From positions 1 to 17,192 of the forward strand of contig JAENJB010000006.1 of assembly GCA_016844565.1 (NCBI GenBank): a stretch of DNA of 17,192 nucleotides, given 5' to 3'. This DNA comes from Dehalococcoidia bacterium (GTDB lineage: Bacteria > Chloroflexota > Dehalococcoidia > JAENJB01). Of this stretch, positions 14,294 through 17,192 are shown in pieces. Position numbers and translations under genes: made by a program. The notes below the pieces were generated by a model. The model saw only the letters and a program-made list of their open reading frames with translations, was not told the origin of the DNA and did no database searches. Every line of letters starts with the position of its first letter. The stretch's first letter is position 1.

Positions 14294-16213
14294 ATGCCTG
14301 ATGAGCTCCATACGGTAGAGGTCCTGCCTTCTCAAAAGAAGGTAACTGCCCACCGTGGTAGCTTGTTGCTCGATGCTGCGGCTAAGGCGGGGATGGTCAT
14401 TGACACACCGTGCGGGGGCCAGGGACGCTGCGGCCGGTGCCTCGTCAAGGTGACCAAAGGCCAGGCAATCGACCATGAGAGCCCCCGGCTCACCCCACAG
14501 CAACGCGCCGACGGGTGGGTCCTTTCCTGCACCGCCCGGGTAGGCGGAGATGTTTCCTTCGTCATTCCCGCCCAAAGAGAGCGCGAGCTGATAGTGGTGG
14601 AAACCGCCACCACCAGGACCGCTGTACCCGTCCAATGTGACTGGCCTTTCTACCCCACTGTGCGTCAATTCTACGCCGAGCTGCCGCCGCCCAGCCTGGA
14701 CAGCAACGCTGCCGACCTGGACCGCTTGCAGGCCTACGTCGCCGAGAAGCAGGGCCTGGCGAAGCTGGCAGTATCGCCGACTCTGCTGCCGCGGCTCGCA
14801 GCCACGCTGAGAGAAGCGAACTGGAGGGTCACCCTCACCGTCATCCTGGAGGGTGGGGACCAGCAAGCCCGCCTCATCGACATCAGCCCCGGCCACAAGA
14901 CCGGCCCTCTCTATGCTGCGGCGGTGGACATCGGGACCACCAACGTGGTCATCGAGCTGGTGGACCTTCGCCAGGGGAAAGCTCTAGGCAGGGTCTCCTC
15001 ACTCAACAAGCAGCGCTCGTGTGGCGAGGACGTCATCTCCCGCATCATCTACAGCGAGCGGGGCAACGGGCTGGAAACCCTCCACCGACTGGTGCTGGAG
15101 ACCATCAATGGGCTCCTTCAGGAGATGGCCGCACAGTACAAGTTCGATACCAGGGACATCCACCAGGTGACCGTGGCCGGTAACACGACAATGATTCACC
15201 TCTTCTGGGGCCTGCCGGCGACGTATCTCAGGAAGGAGCCTTACACCCCCACCGCCACCTTCTTCCCCGAGGTACCCGCCAGCCAGCTAGGGATTAATAT
15301 CAACCCCAACGCCCCGGTGTATTGCCTGCCCGCAGTAGCAGCCTATGTTGGCGGGGACATAACCGCCGGCGTACTCAGTTCCTGCCTCTTCAAGTCGAAC
15401 AAGCTGACTCTTTTCCTGGACATGGGCACCAACGGCGAAATCGTCCTGGGCAACTCGGAATGGATGACAACCTGCGCCTGCAGCGCCGGCCCGGCCTTTG
15501 AAGGTGGCGGTGTCAGGGACGGCATGCGCGCCATCGACGGCGCCATCGAAGAGATCAGAATCAACTCGAAGACACTGGAGCCGACCCTGGAGGTCATCGG
15601 CGGTGTACCGCCGCAGGGAATCTGCGGCTCCGGCATGATTACGGGACTGGCTGAAATGCTCATCACCGGGGTGGTAAGCCGGTCTGGCCGGATGAACCTG
15701 TCCCTGCCGGATACCTACCCCGGCAGGGCGCGCATCAGGCCGGGGGAGCACGGGGCCGAGTACGTCCTCGCCTGGGCTTCGGAATCGGGTACCGGCAATG
15801 ACATCGTCCTCACCGAGGTAGATATAGACAATCTGATCCGCACCAAAGCGGCTATCTATGCCGGCATTGCCGTAATGGCCCGCAACCTCGGTATTCCCCT
15901 GGACAGCATCGAGGAGGTGCTTATCGGCGGCGCGTTCGGCAAGCACATCAACATCGAAGCGGCCATCCAGATAGGCCTCCTGCCCGACCTGCCGTGGGAC
16001 AAGTACCGCTTTCTGGGCAACACATCAGTGTGGGGCGCCTACAACGTCCTTTTCTCGAAATACGCTCGACAGCAGGTTGAGGAGAGCGCCCGGAAGATGA
16101 CTTACTTTGAACTCATAGCGGACGCATCTTTCATGGACGAGCTTACCGCTGCCGCTTTCCTCCCCCACACCAACGCTGACCTGTTCCCATCCGTCAAGGA
16201 GATGTTAAAGTAG
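14294..16213 (+). CDS. acsV: Corrinoid activation protein RACo (2Fe-2S ferredoxin + ASKHA ATPase)
   Basis: Uses ATP to re-reduce inactive Co(II) corrinoid of AcsCD to Co(I). The N-terminal plant-type 2Fe-2S domain (about 1-95) has Cys40-x5-Cys46-x2-Cys49 and Cys79 (PCGGQGRCGRC...LSCTARV). A linker region (~100-205) precedes the actin-like ATPase domain, which starts with AAVDIGTTNVVIELVDL (phosphate-binding DIGTTN at 212-217). Further ATPase text is VTVAGNTTMIHLFWG, FLDMGTNGEIVLGN, CSAGPAFEGGGVRDGMRAID and VLIGGAFGKHINIEAA. At 639 residues it is the usual size. The ATG at 14294 has GGAGG 5 nt upstream; a TTG at 14276 in the same frame is less likely. Co-location with acsCD supports RACo rather than a methyltransferase-associated RamA-type activator. 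Confidence 0.93.
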   Translation: MPDELHTVEVLPSQKKVTAHRGSLLLDAAAKAGMVIDTPCGGQGRCGRCLVKVTKGQAIDHESPRLTPQQRADGWVLSCTARVGGDVSFVIPAQRERELIVVETATTRTAVPVQCDWPFYPTVRQFYAELPPPSLDSNAADLDRLQAYVAEKQGLAKLAVSPTLLPRLAATLREANWRVTLTVILEGGDQQARLIDISPGHKTGPLYAAAVDIGTTNVVIELVDLRQGKALGRVSSLNKQRSCGEDVISRIIYSERGNGLETLHRLVLETINGLLQEMAAQYKFDTRDIHQVTVAGNTTMIHLFWGLPATYLRKEPYTPTATFFPEVPASQLGININPNAPVYCLPAVAAYVGGDITAGVLSSCLFKSNKLTLFLDMGTNGEIVLGNSEWMTTCACSAGPAFEGGGVRDGMRAIDGAIEEIRINSKTLEPTLEVIGGVPPQGICGSGMITGLAEMLITGVVSRSGRMNLSLPDTYPGRARIRPGEHGAEYVLAWASESGTGNDIVLTEVDIDNLIRTKAAIYAGIAVMARNLGIPLDSIEEVLIGGAFGKHINIEAAIQIGLLPDLPWDKYRFLGNTSVWGAYNVLFSKYARQQVEESARKMTYFELIADASFMDELTAAAFLPHTNADLFPSVKEMLK

Positions 16214-16250
16214 AACAAGATGGCTGCAAAGCTTTCAGCAGGGGTGTTTT

Positions 16251-16269
16251 AGAGGGGCGCAGCCCCTCT
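16251..16269. repeat. Perfect 8-bp hairpin in the acsV-cooC gap
   Basis: AGAGGGGC (16251-16258), loop GCA, GCCCCTCT (16262-16269). It starts 37 nt after the acsV stop and is followed by ACGAAAAC rather than T residues, so it is a poor intrinsic terminator. It lies directly before the next palindrome and may be part of a composite repeat. Confidence 0.6.
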
Positions 16270-16281
16270 ACGAAAACAAAT

Positions 16282-16321
16282 CCCTCTCTCCTCGGAGAGG
16301 AGAGAGGGGCAGGGGTGAGAG
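16282..16321 (-). repeat. Dispersed palindromic repeat, copy 4 (inside acs operon)
   Basis: The longest stem of the family here: CCCTCTCTCCTC (16282-16293) pairs perfectly with GAGGAGAGAGGG (16297-16308), 12 bp with a 3-nt loop. Read on the minus strand, CTCACCCCTGCCC precedes the stem as in the other copies. It ends about 15 nt before the cooC start. Confidence 0.8.
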
Positions 16322-16336
16322 GTTGAAAAACAATCC

Positions 16337-17095
16337 ATGACCACTACCATTGCTATAGGCGGCAAAGGGGGCGTCGGCAAGACCAGCATCGCTGCCCTGC
16401 TCATCAAACTCCTCTCGGAGAAGGGCGTCGTGCTGGCCATAGACGGCGACCCCAGCTCCAATCTCCACCTCGCCCTGGGGCTGCCGCTCACGACCGCCAT
16501 CGGGGATATCCGCGAGGAGATGTCGGTAAAGGTAAAGAGCGGACGGTTCGACGTGGGCATCTCAAAACCCGATTATATCGAGCTGAAGATACACGAGGCC
16601 CTGGTGGAGTCTTCAAAGATCGACCTCTTGGCCATGGGCCGCCCCGAGGGACCGGGCTGCTACTGCGCCGCCAACAACATGCTCCGGTCCACTATCGACC
16701 GGTTGGGGAAGAACTACGATTACGTGGTCGTCGACAACGAAGCCGGCCTGGAACATATCAGCCGCCAGACGACGCGCGATGTGGACATACTCATTATCGT
16801 CTCCGACCCCTCCCTCCGGGGCCTAATCACCGCCGCCAGGATAAAAGGGCTGATTGGCGAGCTGCGCACCCACGTAGGCCGCATAGCTCTGGTGGTCAAC
16901 CGCCTCAACGGCGGGCTTTCGCCCGAAGGGCAAAAACTGGTTGCCGATAACGGGATGGAGATAGTGGGCATCCTGCCCGCAGACCCCGAGGTCACTGAAC
17001 TCGACTCCAGGGGAGCCGCCCTCGTCGAACTCGGGGAGAACTCGACACTCCGCCAGGGGGTGCGCGACATCGCTCGGAAACTGAATCTCATCTAA
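16337..17095 (+). CDS. cooC: CooC/AcsF-type nickel-insertion ATPase
   Basis: A MinD/SIMIBI-class ATPase that helps load nickel into CODH or into the ACS A-cluster. The deviant Walker A motif GGKGGVGKTS is at 8-17 (Lys10 and Lys15). IDGDPSSNL (35-43) is the Walker-type Asp loop, and VVVDNEAGLEHISR near residue 133 is the Walker B region. The nickel-binding CxC of CooC is present as Cys108-Tyr-Cys110 (GPGCYCAANNMLR). At 252 residues it matches the family. It lies in the ACS operon without a CODH gene, so AcsF (ACS maturation) is at least as likely as classical CooC; sequence alone does not separate them. The ATG has only a weak upstream GAGG some 14 nt away, right after a strong hairpin. Confidence 0.9.
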   Translation: MTTTIAIGGKGGVGKTSIAALLIKLLSEKGVVLAIDGDPSSNLHLALGLPLTTAIGDIREEMSVKVKSGRFDVGISKPDYIELKIHEALVESSKIDLLAMGRPEGPGCYCAANNMLRSTIDRLGKNYDYVVVDNEAGLEHISRQTTRDVDILIIVSDPSLRGLITAARIKGLIGELRTHVGRIALVVNRLNGGLSPEGQKLVADNGMEIVGILPADPEVTELDSRGAALVELGENSTLRQGVRDIARKLNLI

Positions 17096-17106
17096 GGAGG
17101 TAGGCC

Positions 17107-17192
17107 ATGCTAGTCATCGGCGAATGCATTCATGTGATCTCCAAAGAGGTGAAGACCGCCCTGGAAAACCGGGACAAGCAGTTCTTGCAGAC
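17107..17192 (+). CDS. acsE: 5-methyltetrahydrofolate:corrinoid iron-sulfur protein methyltransferase (N-terminal fragment)
   Basis: The last 86 nt encode MLVIGECIHVISKEVKTALE followed by NRDKQFLQ, and the frame runs off the window. This matches the start of AcsE (Moorella type begins MLIIGERIN...), the pterin-binding TIM barrel that moves the methyl group from methyl-THF to AcsCD. A strong AAGGAGGT ends 5 nt before the ATG and overlaps the cooC stop. Position straight after cooC in the acs operon supports the call. Only 28 residues are visible, so a related corrinoid methyltransferase remains possible. Confidence 0.82.
   Translation, partial: MLVIGECIHVISKEVKTALENRDKQFLQ

Overview
The window is bacterial, GC-rich, densely coded and has clear Shine-Dalgarno sites. 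Its main block is a Wood-Ljungdahl (acetyl-CoA synthase) operon, so the organism is an anaerobe able to make or split acetyl-CoA through CO, a methyl-corrinoid protein and CoA. The bacterial-type 740-residue AcsB, a stand-alone EF-Tu domain-II protein and families of short palindromic intergenic repeats fit an uncultured Chloroflexota bacterium, perhaps class Dehalococcoidia. That placement is inference from gene content, not a database result.

Layout. 1-315 (+) is the 3' end of an FAD-dependent reductase. It faces, tail to tail, a full paralogue at 479-2185 (-), an Old Yellow Enzyme/FeS/FAD reductase. A divergent promoter region with a palindromic repeat follows. Then comes a small EF-Tu domain-II-like gene (2436-2690, +), which ends 2 nt from the end of a leftward riboflavin operon, ribD-ribE-ribBA-ribH (6172 down to 2693). 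This operon has a near-perfect sigma70-type promoter at 6357-6385. Its first open frame is not a rib gene but the N-terminal third or less of dCTP deaminase (dcd), cut off and ending in a stop that overlaps the ribD start. Next are a SIMPL-domain lipoprotein (6469-7221, -), signal peptidase I (7416-8102, +) and pyrE (8138-8713, +).

A 367-nt gap at 8714-9080 holds two more dispersed palindromes and then a strong promoter (9024-9052). This promoter starts the rightward ACS block: a small YflT-like gene of unknown role (9081), acsB (9618), acsD (11954), acsC (12920), acsV/RACo (14294), cooC/acsF-like (16337) and the start of acsE (17107, cut by the window end). AcsE would pass the methyl group from methyl-tetrahydrofolate to the corrinoid iron-sulfur protein AcsCD. 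AcsV would reactivate oxidised corrinoid. The CooC-like ATPase would supply nickel, and AcsB would join methyl, CO and CoA. No CO dehydrogenase gene (acsA/cooS) lies in the visible part of the operon.

Five copies of one CCCTCACCCTA...CTCTCCC-loop-GGGAGAG palindromic repeat lie in gaps across the window, two of them inside the ACS operon. I saw no rRNA, tRNA, CRISPR array, transposase or recognisable riboswitch.
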